Source of the DNA: Gracilibacillus ureilyticus
GTDB taxonomy: Bacteria > Bacillota > Bacilli > Bacillales > Amphibacillaceae
Direction: 5' to 3'
DNA: 64,000 nt
Assembly: GCF_900111195.1 (NCBI RefSeq)
Contig: NZ_FOGL01000002.1
Span: 225,902-289,901, forward strand
The position numbers were made by a program, and so were the translations under genes. Below, piece by piece: positions 45,795 through 54,675 of this stretch (its first letter is position 1; each line of letters starts with the position of its first letter). Below the pieces are notes generated by a model. That model was not told where the DNA came from. It worked only from the letters and a program-made list of their open reading frames with translations, and ran no database searches.

Positions 45795-47604
45795 TCAGAA
45801 AATGAATGTGCAAAAAGATCAGCCGAGATCACCACACCTTCCTGTAAAAAGACCTGAGATTAAAAATGTAAAAGAAACTGTTCTCCGTATATGGAGCTAT
45901 ATGGCTACAGACAGATGGCTGTTCTGGTTAGTTATATTATTTGTTATTATAAGCTCTGCACTGTCGTTGCTAGGACCTTATTTTATCGGTACTGCCGTAG
46001 ATGTTATGACAGGGAGTATAAGCAGTTACGGCTTTGGACAAATTCTTCTAATACTTGCAGCGGTGTTCATTCTTCAGTCAGTGGCTTTAGCATTACAAAA
46101 CTACTGGATGATAGATATTGCACAGCACACTGTTTATTTAATGCGAAAAGAACTGTTTGCCCATGTATTAAAACTTCCCGTGCTGTTTTTTCAGAGATCG
46201 AAAAGTGGGGACCTGATGAGCCGGCTCACTAATGATATTGAAAATGTGAGCAGGACATTAAATACAGCAGTGATCCAGTTAACTACAAGTGTTCTTACAT
46301 TGGCTGGTACTCTCATTGTCATGTTCTGGCTCAGTCCATTATTAACATGGATGACCCTAACCATTGTTCCGATCATGTTCTTTGGAATGAAATGGATTAC
46401 CAATCGAACAGGCAAGTATTTTAAGAAACAGCAGAGTGAGCTTGGGGAGATGAACGGGTTTTTGGAAGAAACACTATCAGGACATACGATGGTGAAATTA
46501 TTTCATCAGGAACACAGAGTGATCGATCAATACCAGAAACATAATGAGCAATTAAGAGAGGTAGGCTACTGGGCACAGGTTTATTCCGGATTCATTCCTA
46601 AATTAATGAACTCTTTAAATAATTTCAGTTTTGCAATCATTGTAGGGATTGGAGGGTGGATAGCCCTGTCAACAAATGCTGCCACCATATCGATTGGTGT
46701 CATCGTTACTTTTACAGTATATGCAAGACAGTTCACAAGACCGCTTAATGATTTAGCCAATCAGTTTAATACGATACTATCCGCTGTTGCAGGTGCTGAG
46801 AGAGTTTTCACTATCCTTGATGAAAAAGAAGAGGAAATGCATGACAGGAAGAAGCGGTTAGAAAAAATTGACGGTGATGTTGTATTTAAACAAGTATCCT
46901 TTGCTTATAATGAGGAAGAGACAGTACTTGATCAAATATCCTTTCATGCGAAGCCTGGCCAGACCATTGCATTAGTCGGCCCGACAGGTGCAGGAAAAAC
47001 GACTGTCATTTCTTTGTTAACACGCTTTTACGTGGAACAGTCCGGCAGCATTTATTTAGATGGAACAGATATGAAACAGATTTCCAATGAAAGCTTAAGG
47101 GATCATTTAGGTATTGTTTTACAAGACGCTTATTTATTTGATACAACAATAAGAGAGAATATCCGTTACGGCAAATTAGATGCAAGTGACGATGAAGTAG
47201 AAAATGCCGCAAAAATGGCAAATGCCCATTCTTTTATTGAACAACTGCCAGCGAAATATGATACATTATTAGAAGGAAACGGTCATGGAATCAGCCAGGG
47301 ACAACGGCAGCTTATTTCCATCGCCAGAGCGATGCTGCGTAATCCATCTATCTTGATTTTAGACGAAGCAACGAGTAGTATTGATACGATAACTGAATTG
47401 AAAATCACTGATGCATTAAATCGGTTGATGGATGGAAAAACTAGTTTTATTATTGCACATAGACTTAATACTATTGAGGAAGCGGATCTTATATTGGTGT
47501 TAAAAGAAGGCCAAATTATTGAGAGAGGCACTCATCATTCTTTATTACAGCAAAAAGGATTTTATGCTAACCTTGTTGAAACACAAACAGTTAAAGAAGC
47601 ATAA
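45787..47604 (+). CDS. ABC exporter half-transporter, catalytic partner (YheH/BmrD type)
   Basis: This 605-residue partner of the preceding gene has an extra cytosolic N-terminal tail of about 30 residues, six membrane segments and an ATPase domain. Walker A GPTGAGKTT (near 398), Walker B ILILDEATSSID with the catalytic Glu and IIAHRL with the switch His are all canonical. The signature motif, however, is ISQGQRQ instead of LSGGQ. In the heterodimer this leaves one competent site (partner signature, own Walker B) and one dead site, as in BmrCD and TM287/288. The substrate is not predictable. Confidence 0.88.
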   Translation: MSNQKMNVQKDQPRSPHLPVKRPEIKNVKETVLRIWSYMATDRWLFWLVILFVIISSALSLLGPYFIGTAVDVMTGSISSYGFGQILLILAAVFILQSVALALQNYWMIDIAQHTVYLMRKELFAHVLKLPVLFFQRSKSGDLMSRLTNDIENVSRTLNTAVIQLTTSVLTLAGTLIVMFWLSPLLTWMTLTIVPIMFFGMKWITNRTGKYFKKQQSELGEMNGFLEETLSGHTMVKLFHQEHRVIDQYQKHNEQLREVGYWAQVYSGFIPKLMNSLNNFSFAIIVGIGGWIALSTNAATISIGVIVTFTVYARQFTRPLNDLANQFNTILSAVAGAERVFTILDEKEEEMHDRKKRLEKIDGDVVFKQVSFAYNEEETVLDQISFHAKPGQTIALVGPTGAGKTTVISLLTRFYVEQSGSIYLDGTDMKQISNESLRDHLGIVLQDAYLFDTTIRENIRYGKLDASDDEVENAAKMANAHSFIEQLPAKYDTLLEGNGHGISQGQRQLISIARAMLRNPSILILDEATSSIDTITELKITDALNRLMDGKTSFIIAHRLNTIEEADLILVLKEGQIIERGTHHSLLQQKGFYANLVETQTVKEA

Positions 47605-47636
47605 TCCATTGAATTTACGTCATGGAGGTGATTGTA

Positions 47637-50003
47637 ATGACGGATGACAGTCAAAAACAGGAATGGAAAGAAGAACAGAATAGAGTTAATAATGTAGTTG
47701 ATGAAATCAAACGGAAAATGAAGATATTACGATCACGCGCATCTAATTTAAAGCAGGACGTTATCGATATCAGACGAGACTTCTGGGAAGATGTTACGGT
47801 TAATATAGAAGAAATGGATGATAAAATTGAGACGGAAGCGAGTATTAAGCAACAGGCTGAATTTTTATCAGAGCGTGAAAGAAGCCATGGTCAGGTTAGC
47901 GAAAGACTTGATATTCTTAACAGGCTAAAAGATTCACCCTATTTTGGCCGAATCGATTTTCAGGAAGAAAGTGATTCAAAGGAACAGCCAATCTATATCG
48001 GACTGGCTTCAGTCCTTGATGAGGATGAAGAAAATTTTCTTGTACATGACTGGAGAGCACCAATTGCGAGCATGTATTACGATTTTCCACCAGGTCCTGC
48101 AAATTACGACACCGTTCAAGGAAATATTTCCGGGGAAATAAAATTAAAACGTCAATATATCATACGGAATGGCGAATTAAAAGGAATGTTTGATACAGGT
48201 CTAACGATTGGGGACCATCTGCTGCAAAAGGTGCTCGGTAATCAGGCAAGTACAAATATGAAGAGCATTGTTTCAACCATTCAAAGAGAGCAAAATCAAA
48301 TTATACGAAATGAAAAAAGTAAAGTTCTTGTGGTTCAGGGAGTAGCAGGAAGTGGTAAGACTTCTGCAGCACTGCAAAGGGTTGCCTACTTGCTGTATCG
48401 CTACAGAGAAACACTTACATCAGAACAAATTGTCTTATTTTCTCCAAATCCATTGTTTAACAGTTATGTCGCAACTGTGCTCCCGGAACTGGGAGAAGAT
48501 AATATGCAGCAAATGACATTTTATCAATTTTTACATCGTCAGCTTGATGACAGTTTTCAGTTAGAGACACCATTTGAGCAAATGGAATACTATTTAAGAA
48601 AAGATGGCAAGGATTATGACACAAGGGTAGAAGCAATGCATTACAAGGCCAGTTTAAGTTATAAACAATTACTGGATAAGTATTTAGATGCCCTTGGTAA
48701 GAACGGAATCGTTTTCCGGAATATCTCCTTTCGTGGTGATATTATTATCTCAAGAAAAGCTATTGAGCAGTATTTTTATCAAACAGAACAAACATTATCC
48801 ATACCAGATCGTTTAGAAAAGGTTTCTAATTGGCTTCTGATGCAAATTAAAAGAGTGGAACAATATGAAAGAGACAAAGACTGGGTATTGGAAGAAAGTG
48901 AACTTCTTGATAAGGAAGACTTTGTTGATGTGCATCAGAGTTTACAAGAAGAGCAGAGATATTCTGAAGAAACTTTTGATGACTTTGACCGGGAAGAAGA
49001 ACTGTTAAGAAAACGTGTCGTTGCAGCAAAGTTAAAGCCATTAAAAGTAAAGATTAAAAAACTGGCATTTGTTGATACTTTGAAGACTTTTCGTAAACTG
49101 TTTCATGAATACCGTACAATTAGTGCTGATGAAACATTGCCAAACAGATGGACAGATATATGCTTGTTAACAGATGAGTATTTGAAAAAGAAGTACTTAA
49201 CCTGGGAAGATGCGACAGGGTTTATCTATTTTGAAAAAAGCATGCTTGGCTTCCATTCTCATCGAACAATTCAGCATTTATTTATCGATGAAGCTCAGGA
49301 TTATACACCATTTCAATTTGCATTGCTTAAAAAAATGTACCCAGTAAGCAGGATGACATTATTGGGCGATATTAATCAGGCGATATATGCACATGCTGTG
49401 AAAGAAGAATCTCTTTTATCTGATAAATTTTCAGAAAAACATGAACGGATCGTATTAACAAGAAGTTACCGTTCGACAAAACCAATTGTTTCTTTCACGA
49501 AGGCGTTTATGCCGAATGGTGACTTAATTGAGCCTTTTGAAAGAGAAGGTGACCTGCCAAGTCTTATTGAAGTCGACCAGCCGGAGATCGCCGTTGAAAA
49601 AATTGTATCGATAATCGATGAATATTTAGCGGAAGGGCAAGAAACAATAGCGATTATTGGAAAAACGATGGAAGAGTGCAGGTTATTGCATGCTGTATTG
49701 AAAAATAGACTGCCGCTCCATTTAATGACACAGGAAACCCATACATTTAATAAAGGAATTGTGGTAATACCTGCATATTTAGCTAAAGGGATTGAATTTG
49801 ATTGTGTAGTTATTGCGGATGCTTCGGATGAAAATTATCATAATGATCTTGAACGAAACTTGTTCTATACCGCATGTACCCGGGCGATGCATCAGTTAGC
49901 ATTATTCTCTGTCGGTCGTCCGAGCCGTTTTATTGAACAAGTACCGAAAAGTGATTTTCAGCATTATAAGATACATGAAATTGCTGTAAGACACAATGAC
50001 TAA
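47637..50003 (+). CDS. helD: RNA polymerase recycling factor HelD
   Basis: This superfamily 1 helicase-like ATPase of about 788 residues binds RNA polymerase and clears stalled complexes. The N-terminal coiled-coil arm (about 5-90, with EEQNRVNNVVDEIKRKMKIL) enters the secondary channel. VHDWRAPIASMYYDFPPGPA and GQVSERLDILNRLKDSPYFG are HelD-specific. Walker A QGVAGSGKTSAALQR is near 233-247, and FIDEAQDYTPFQF is the Walker B. Size equals the B. subtilis protein (about 774). ATG 47637 is chosen for GGAGGTGA; ATG 47622 precedes that site. It follows the ABC exporter closely, but a shared function is not implied. Confidence 0.93.
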   Translation: MTDDSQKQEWKEEQNRVNNVVDEIKRKMKILRSRASNLKQDVIDIRRDFWEDVTVNIEEMDDKIETEASIKQQAEFLSERERSHGQVSERLDILNRLKDSPYFGRIDFQEESDSKEQPIYIGLASVLDEDEENFLVHDWRAPIASMYYDFPPGPANYDTVQGNISGEIKLKRQYIIRNGELKGMFDTGLTIGDHLLQKVLGNQASTNMKSIVSTIQREQNQIIRNEKSKVLVVQGVAGSGKTSAALQRVAYLLYRYRETLTSEQIVLFSPNPLFNSYVATVLPELGEDNMQQMTFYQFLHRQLDDSFQLETPFEQMEYYLRKDGKDYDTRVEAMHYKASLSYKQLLDKYLDALGKNGIVFRNISFRGDIIISRKAIEQYFYQTEQTLSIPDRLEKVSNWLLMQIKRVEQYERDKDWVLEESELLDKEDFVDVHQSLQEEQRYSEETFDDFDREEELLRKRVVAAKLKPLKVKIKKLAFVDTLKTFRKLFHEYRTISADETLPNRWTDICLLTDEYLKKKYLTWEDATGFIYFEKSMLGFHSHRTIQHLFIDEAQDYTPFQFALLKKMYPVSRMTLLGDINQAIYAHAVKEESLLSDKFSEKHERIVLTRSYRSTKPIVSFTKAFMPNGDLIEPFEREGDLPSLIEVDQPEIAVEKIVSIIDEYLAEGQETIAIIGKTMEECRLLHAVLKNRLPLHLMTQETHTFNKGIVVIPAYLAKGIEFDCVVIADASDENYHNDLERNLFYTACTRAMHQLALFSVGRPSRFIEQVPKSDFQHYKIHEIAVRHND

Positions 50004-50033
50004 GATGACCATTAAAAATGGTCATCTTTTTTC
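50002..50033 (+). terminator. Rho-independent terminator after helD
   Basis: AAGATGACCATT and AATGGTCATCTT are perfect 12-base arms with a 3-base loop, followed by TTTTTTC. It overlaps the helD stop codon. Confidence 0.9.
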
Positions 50034-50138
50034 TTGAATACAATTAAGCTGTTATGATAAATAGTAAGCATAATATTTTTCAATTTATTTCATTTGTGGC
50101 AAGATAATATAGTAACTAAACAAAGGGGAGGTATAACT

Positions 50139-50978
50139 ATGGTAACAAGTTTACAAGCAACAACAACACTACATAATGGTGTGAAAATGCCTTGGTTTGG
50201 TCTGGGAGTTTTTCAGGTAGAGGATGGAGAAGAAGTAATTAATTCCGTGAAATGGGCATTGGAACATGGGTACAAAAGTGTTGATACAGCAGCTGTTTAC
50301 AAAAACGAAGAAGGCGTAGGGCAGGCAATCAGAGAATCTGGTATTCCTCGTGAAGAATTGTTTATCACCTCAAAACTTTGGAATGGTGACCAGGGCTATG
50401 AAGAAACATTAAAAGCATTTAACACCACTTTGGAAAAATTAGGACTGGATTATTTGGATCTTTATTTAATCCATTGGCCAGTGCCAAGTCAAAATAAATA
50501 TAAAGAAACATGGAAAGCGATGGAGAAACTTTATAATGATGGGAAAATCCGCGCTATCGGTGTAAGTAATTTCAAAGAGCATCATCTGGAAGATTTAATG
50601 GCAGATGCAGAAATTGTTCCGATGGTAAATCAAGTAGAATATCATCCGCATTTGCAACAGAAGAGTCTTCATGAATTCTGTAAAAAGCATCAAATTCAAT
50701 TAGAAGCATGGTCTCCGTTAAAGCAAGGCCAAATTTTAGCTGATGAAAGACTAACTAAAATCGCGGAGCATCATGGTAAATCAACAGCGCAAGTTATCTT
50801 ACGATGGGATCTTCAAAATGAAGTTGTAACGATTCCGAAATCGGTAAAAAAACACCGTATTCATGAAAATGCAGATGTTTTTGGCTTTGAATTATCAGAT
50901 GAAGAAATGAAGATTATCGCTGAAATGAATAAAGAAGAACGGATTGGACCAGATCCGGATGTTTTTGATAAGAGATAA
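50139..50978 (+). CDS. yvgN: Aldo/keto reductase, YvgN glyoxal reductase type
   Basis: This NADPH-dependent aldo/keto reductase has about 279 residues. The catalytic tetrad is Asp49, Tyr54, Lys79 and His112 in SVDTAAVYKNEEG, FITSKLW and LIHWP. Cofactor motifs VTIPKSVKKHRIHENADVF and EAWSPLKQGQ are present. It matches B. subtilis YvgN closely, which reduces glyoxal and methylglyoxal. ATG 50139 follows GGGGAGGT. A terminator follows, so it is a single-gene unit, probably for carbonyl detoxification rather than sugar catabolism. Confidence 0.9.
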   Translation: MVTSLQATTTLHNGVKMPWFGLGVFQVEDGEEVINSVKWALEHGYKSVDTAAVYKNEEGVGQAIRESGIPREELFITSKLWNGDQGYEETLKAFNTTLEKLGLDYLDLYLIHWPVPSQNKYKETWKAMEKLYNDGKIRAIGVSNFKEHHLEDLMADAEIVPMVNQVEYHPHLQQKSLHEFCKKHQIQLEAWSPLKQGQILADERLTKIAEHHGKSTAQVILRWDLQNEVVTIPKSVKKHRIHENADVFGFELSDEEMKIIAEMNKEERIGPDPDVFDKR

Positions 50979-50989
50979 AATGATGAAGA

Positions 50990-51018
50990 AAGTATCTAGC
51001 TAAGCTAGATGCTTTTTT
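50990..51018 (+). terminator. Rho-independent terminator
   Basis: AGTATCTAGC and GCTAGATGCT pair with a 3-base loop and one G-U pair, followed by TTTTT. Confidence 0.8.
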
Positions 51019-51089
51019 CAATTTAAGGTTGAACAGTTGAATAGAATAAGCTATCGTATAATAGAGACAACAAAGAGAGGGGTTGTATT

Positions 51090-51326
51090 ATGGCTTTTGT
51101 AATTACGGAACCATGCCAGGTAGAGAAAGCTGGGGAGTGTGCGACAGTATGTCCAGTAGATTGTATTGAAGAAGGCGCTGACCAATTTTATATAGATCCG
51201 GATGTTTGCATTGATTGCGGTGCATGTAAAGCAGTATGTCCGGTGGATGCTATTGAGGAGGAGTATGATCTTACTCCTGAACAAGAAGCATTTTTAGAAA
51301 AAGCAGAAGCATTTTTTGCTCGATAA
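51090..51326 (+). CDS. Ferredoxin, 7Fe type
   Basis: This 78-residue ferredoxin has cysteines at 9, 17, 21, 25, 40, 43, 46 and 50. The second motif CIDCGACKAVCP is a full 4Fe-4S set. The first (C-x7-C-x3-CP) has the spacing of 7Fe ferredoxins such as Azotobacter FdI. In these, C9, C17 and C50 hold a 3Fe-4S cluster and C21, C40, C43 and C46 the 4Fe-4S cluster. The acidic C-terminal helix is typical of Bacillaceae. It carries electrons in the cytosol; partners are not evident here. GAGAGGGG precedes ATG 51090. Confidence 0.9.
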   Translation: MAFVITEPCQVEKAGECATVCPVDCIEEGADQFYIDPDVCIDCGACKAVCPVDAIEEEYDLTPEQEAFLEKAEAFFAR

Positions 51327-51353
51327 TAAAGTTTCATAAGATAGATAGAAAGG

Positions 51354-51391
51354 GTGCTGTTTCGAATAATGGAGACAGCACTTTTTTTATT
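51354..51391 (+). terminator. Rho-independent terminator after ferredoxin
   Basis: GGTGCTGTTTC pairs with GAGACAGCACT (G-U tolerant), followed by seven T. Confidence 0.82.
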
Positions 51392-51477
51392 TTAAGGATA
51401 CAGGTAAAGGAATCCTAGTGTAAATAATAGAGCGACTTCCATCATTTTTTTAACTCAGTGATGGGAAGGAATATGAT

Positions 51478-52530
51478 ATGCTGGAAATAAACTTTACTCA
51501 TTCATTTTTTCCGAGACAAAATTGTCAATATACCATGGAACAAGGATACGGTTTTGCTATGTCAACGGAAGCTTCAATAAACGAAGACTTAAGAGATTCC
51601 TGGCCAGGGGAATATTTTACACCAGCCATTCCTACCTTCTTAATTGATGTTCCGCATGGAAATTACATCATCACGGTAACTGTGAGGTCACATTTCCGTG
51701 ATTCCACCATAATGGTAAAGGAAGGTTTAGGTCATGTAAAGGTTTATCGGGAGAAAGTGTATGCTGGTGAAACAGTAAAGAAGGAATTTTCTGTCCATGT
51801 TGATGACGGACAAATTAAACTGGCATTTTGGGGAGAAGCGTTGGACATTCACCAAATAGATGTAACAAGATCTGCAATGATCCCAACGATTTATCTTGTG
51901 GGTGATTCAACGGTAACTGATCAGGCTTCTGGTAAATATCCTTATAGTGGCTGGGGACAAATGATTGGTTTTTTTATTGGAAAATCAGTGGCAATTTCCA
52001 ATCATGCACGTTCGGGAAGAAGCAGTAAAAGCTTTATTAATGAAGGTCGCCTGAACCAAATCGCGAAAATGATGCGTAAAAGAGATTACCTCTTCCTTCA
52101 ATTTGCCCATAATGATGAAAAAGATAATGAAGGTGGAACAGATGCTTTTTCAACCTATCAGGATTATTTAAATCGTTACATAAGTCTTGCCAGGTCAAAG
52201 AAGGCCGTACCTGTGTTAATCTCACCAATGCACCGCCGATTCTTTCAAAAAGACGGAACGATAGAAAATACCCATGGTGACTATATTAAATCAATGCAGC
52301 AGCTTTCTGTAAGAGAAAATGTGCCTTATATAGATTTGGCAACATTAAGCAAAGAGTATTTTGAAAAATTAGGATCAGAACGGACAAAAGATATCTTTTT
52401 TTGGGCAAAACCGGGACAATATAAAAATCACCCGGAAGGTGCAGAGGATAATACACATTTTACGGAATATGGAGCAATGGAAGTTGCTAAATTAGTTGCA
52501 AGAAGGATAGAAGAATTAGATCTTCTTTAG
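51478..52530 (+). CDS. Two-domain rhamnogalacturonan acetylesterase
   Basis: This 350-residue protein begins with a beta-rich domain (about 1-130) that looks like the galactose-binding-like module of YxiM-type esterases. It is followed by an SGNH esterase domain with LVGDSTVTD (Ser144), FAHNDEK (Asn212) and AEDNTHFTEYG (Asp324, His327). It differs from the single-domain esterase at 31822. No signal peptide is visible, so it acts on imported fragments. ATG 51478 is preceded by GGGAAGGAA. It is a single-gene unit, and it is the first of the second pectin block although unrelated genes follow. Confidence 0.87.
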   Translation: MLEINFTHSFFPRQNCQYTMEQGYGFAMSTEASINEDLRDSWPGEYFTPAIPTFLIDVPHGNYIITVTVRSHFRDSTIMVKEGLGHVKVYREKVYAGETVKKEFSVHVDDGQIKLAFWGEALDIHQIDVTRSAMIPTIYLVGDSTVTDQASGKYPYSGWGQMIGFFIGKSVAISNHARSGRSSKSFINEGRLNQIAKMMRKRDYLFLQFAHNDEKDNEGGTDAFSTYQDYLNRYISLARSKKAVPVLISPMHRRFFQKDGTIENTHGDYIKSMQQLSVRENVPYIDLATLSKEYFEKLGSERTKDIFFWAKPGQYKNHPEGAEDNTHFTEYGAMEVAKLVARRIEELDLL

Positions 52531-52563
52531 ATGAAGAGGTTGATCTATAACCCAAAAGTAATA

Positions 52564-52604
52564 AAGCTGTTGAGAAGTATAAAACCCAACAGCCCCTTTT
52601 TTTA
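52564..52604. terminator. Bidirectional terminator between converging genes
   Basis: GCTGTTG (52566-52572) and CAACAGC (52587-52593) pair, followed by CCCTTTTTTT. The T run overlaps the thiW stop codon on the other strand. Confidence 0.7.
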
Positions 52605-53108
52605 TGTCTTTGTCGGAAAAGCTTGTTTAGAAAAACTAGTAGTTTTTACTCGTGATAATATAAGAACACCAATAATTGATCCACTTATACTGCTAACTAG
52701 AAAACCCGGTAAAAATGCCAGGGCACCAACAGATGTATCCATCAGTAAATAAGCGAAAGGCACAGATAAAAATGCCCCAATAATGCCGGTCCCGATAACT
52801 TCGCCAATCCCTGCCGCTATTTTGTTTTTTGTAAACTTATAGACAATGCCGGCCAATAATGCACCGATCATTCCTCCCGGGAAGGCGAGCAATGTACCTA
52901 TACCTAATAAATTCCTTAGCAGACCGATAGCAAAAGCAATAATTACTGCAGGGACAGGTCCCAAAGTAACAGCTGCCATTACATTTACGGCATGCTGTAC
53001 AGGGAACGCTTTTGCAATGCCTGTTGGAAACCATAAAAATTGGGAACCTAGTGTACCTATAGCGACAAATATCGCCATCATTGTGATTAATAATGTTTTT
53101 CTTCTCAA
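52602..53108 (-). CDS. thiW: ThiW, substrate-binding S component of a thiazole/thiamine ECF transporter
   Basis: This 168-residue membrane protein has about five helices. WFPTGIAKAFPVQHAVNVMAAV and LLRNLLGIGTLLAFPGGMIGALLAG match ThiW, the ECF S component thought to bind hydroxyethylthiazole or a related precursor. The family assignment is supported by a TPP riboswitch with attenuator immediately upstream. It uses a TTG start at 53108 with GAGAGGGTGA upstream. ECF core subunits are expected elsewhere in the genome. Confidence 0.9.
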   Translation of the reverse strand: MRRKTLLITMMAIFVAIGTLGSQFLWFPTGIAKAFPVQHAVNVMAAVTLGPVPAVIIAFAIGLLRNLLGIGTLLAFPGGMIGALLAGIVYKFTKNKIAAGIGEVIGTGIIGAFLSVPFAYLLMDTSVGALAFLPGFLVSSISGSIIGVLILSRVKTTSFSKQAFPTKT

Positions 53109-53157
53109 TTTGTTTCACCCTCTCCATCCATGTTTTGTCATCCTGAAACAGGGGAAA

Positions 53158-53191
53158 AACTAAAAAGCCAGATCTCTGGTAAGACCTGGCT
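53158..53191 (-). terminator. Attenuator terminator downstream of the TPP riboswitch
   Basis: On the minus strand AGCCAGGTCT pairs with AGATCTGGCT (one G-U pair) and is followed by TTTTTAGTTTTT. It lies between the aptamer and thiW. When the aptamer holds TPP this hairpin should form and stop transcription. Confidence 0.82.
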
Positions 53192-53213
53192 ACACATACA
53201 ATTTGGTATGGAC

Positions 53214-53310
53214 AGCTACTTCCCTCCGCTGGTATCATCCAGATCAGGTCTTAGGAGTTAAAAAGCTTACACGCGCTTTTCTCTCAGCCTATGCTTTATA
53301 GGCACCCCCA
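53214..53310 (-). ncRNA. TPP riboswitch (THI element)
   Basis: Read on the minus strand, the region has all conserved TPP-aptamer segments in order: GGGGGTGCC, GGCTGAGA, a variable P3 arm, ACCTGATCTGGAT and ACCAGCGGAGGGAAG. Thiamine pyrophosphate binding should reduce thiW expression via the terminator at 53158-53191. Confidence 0.95.
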
Positions 53311-53459
53311 GTAGTAATGACAATTATTTAATTCTTAGAAAATTATAACATAGAGTGGGAAAATATCAATTATATAAATATCTTTAATTCAAGATAATAA
53401 TGAGTTAAAATAACCATATACTAATCAAAATACAACAGATGAAAAAGGAGGCTTCACTT

Positions 53460-54434
53460 ATGGAGCTGAAAGGTTTGCATCACGTTTCCGCAATAACTGC
53501 CAATGCTAAAAGAAATTATGATTTCTATACAGAAGTCCTTGGAATGCGTTTAGTTAAGAAGTCTGTCAACCAGGACGATACGAGCATGTATCATTTATTT
53601 TATGCTGATGAAATAGGAAGACCGGGAACTGACCTGACATTTTTCGAAATATTGGGGGCCGGGCATACTTATCCAGGAAACAACAGTATCTCTGCTACAT
53701 CGTTAAGGGTGCCTGATGATAATGCATTACTTTTTTGGCTGGATCGCCTAAATGAACTGGCTGTAGAGAATGATGGAATAGAAGAGCAATTTGGGAGAAA
53801 AGTAATTCATTTTAAAGATCACGAAGAACAGCGATTATTCCTAGTATCAGATCAAACGAATGAAGGGGTTTCAGCAGGTATTCCCTGGTCTCATAGTGTA
53901 GTGCCAAAAGACAAAGGAATCACAGGTCTTGGACCGGTAAAATTAACAGTCCCGGAATTAAATCCAACTGAGCGGATTTTAATTGACGTGCTAGGCTTTC
54001 ATCAAACGGGAGAATACCCTTCCGCTGCAAAAGGTATGCCGGATATTCAAGTATATGCAACAGGGGAAGGGGGAACTGGTGCAGAGTTGCATGTTGAAGT
54101 CAGGTCTGACCTGCCAAAAGAACGTCCGGGTCGAGGCAGTGTTCATCATGTTGCATTAAGAGTGGAAGATGAAGTGGAATTAAATGAGTGGAAAAAGCGT
54201 ATAAGCAGAGAACGATTGCCTAATTCAGGTGTTGTTGATCGCTATTATTTTCAGTCATTATATTTCAGAGAACCGAATGGAATTCTTATCGAATTGGCAA
54301 CAGACGGTCCAGGATTTGCTACTGACGAAGATGAGGAACATTTAGGTGAAAAAATCGCATTACCACCTTTTTTAGAACCGCAACGCGAAGAAATTGAAGC
54401 AAAATTAAAGCCATTAGATACAAAAGAGAAATAG
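53460..54434 (+). CDS. Ring-cleaving dioxygenase-like VOC protein (YkcA/MhqO type)
   Basis: This protein of about 324 residues is made of two vicinal-oxygen-chelate modules. Metal ligands are visible as LHHVSAIT near 5-12 in module 1, VHHVALRV near 222-229 and IELATDGPGF near 273-282 in module 2. The PWSHSVVPKDKGI linker is typical of YkcA/MhqO, iron-dependent dioxygenase-like proteins induced by quinones in Bacillus. The role is likely detoxification of quinones or catechols. ATG 53460 follows AAAGGAGG; an in-frame ATG at 53439 precedes that site. Confidence 0.82.
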   Translation: MELKGLHHVSAITANAKRNYDFYTEVLGMRLVKKSVNQDDTSMYHLFYADEIGRPGTDLTFFEILGAGHTYPGNNSISATSLRVPDDNALLFWLDRLNELAVENDGIEEQFGRKVIHFKDHEEQRLFLVSDQTNEGVSAGIPWSHSVVPKDKGITGLGPVKLTVPELNPTERILIDVLGFHQTGEYPSAAKGMPDIQVYATGEGGTGAELHVEVRSDLPKERPGRGSVHHVALRVEDEVELNEWKKRISRERLPNSGVVDRYYFQSLYFREPNGILIELATDGPGFATDEDEEHLGEKIALPPFLEPQREEIEAKLKPLDTKEK

Positions 54435-54469
54435 AATATTAAATAGAGGAATGGTTTGTGAATTGTTTT

Positions 54470-54497
54470 AGGCACCTTTACGGGTGCTTTTTTATTT
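54470..54497 (+). terminator. Rho-independent terminator
   Basis: AGGCACC pairs with GGGTGCT around a 5-base loop, followed by six T and further T-rich sequence. Confidence 0.85.
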
Positions 54498-54634
54498 TTT
54501 TCTGAAGAATCCGGACTGCTTTTTAACCATCTGTAAATCCTCTGCTCGCGAGAGTCTCACCTATATACTGCAAAAATGTATTAGCCGCGAAAAAATGTAT
54601 AATTGCAAAATGTAACAGCTTAGGATAATGTTTA

Positions 54635-54649
54635 TTGAAAGCGCTATCT
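54635..54649 (+). promoter_or_regulatory. cre (CcpA site), full consensus match
   Basis: TTGAAAGCGCTATCT matches WTGNAANCGNWNNCW at every position. It lies about 27 bases before the rhamnosidase gene, so the rhamnosidase-lyase unit should be glucose repressed. Confidence 0.75.
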
Positions 54650-54675
54650 GTAAATTGGGGAGGGGGATTATTTTT

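Noticed and set aside
51037..51062. Promoter of the ferredoxin gene (TTGAAT and TATAAT)
   Set aside because: The TATAAT is good but the spacing is only 14 bases, or 22 with the alternative TTGAAC, so I did not list it.
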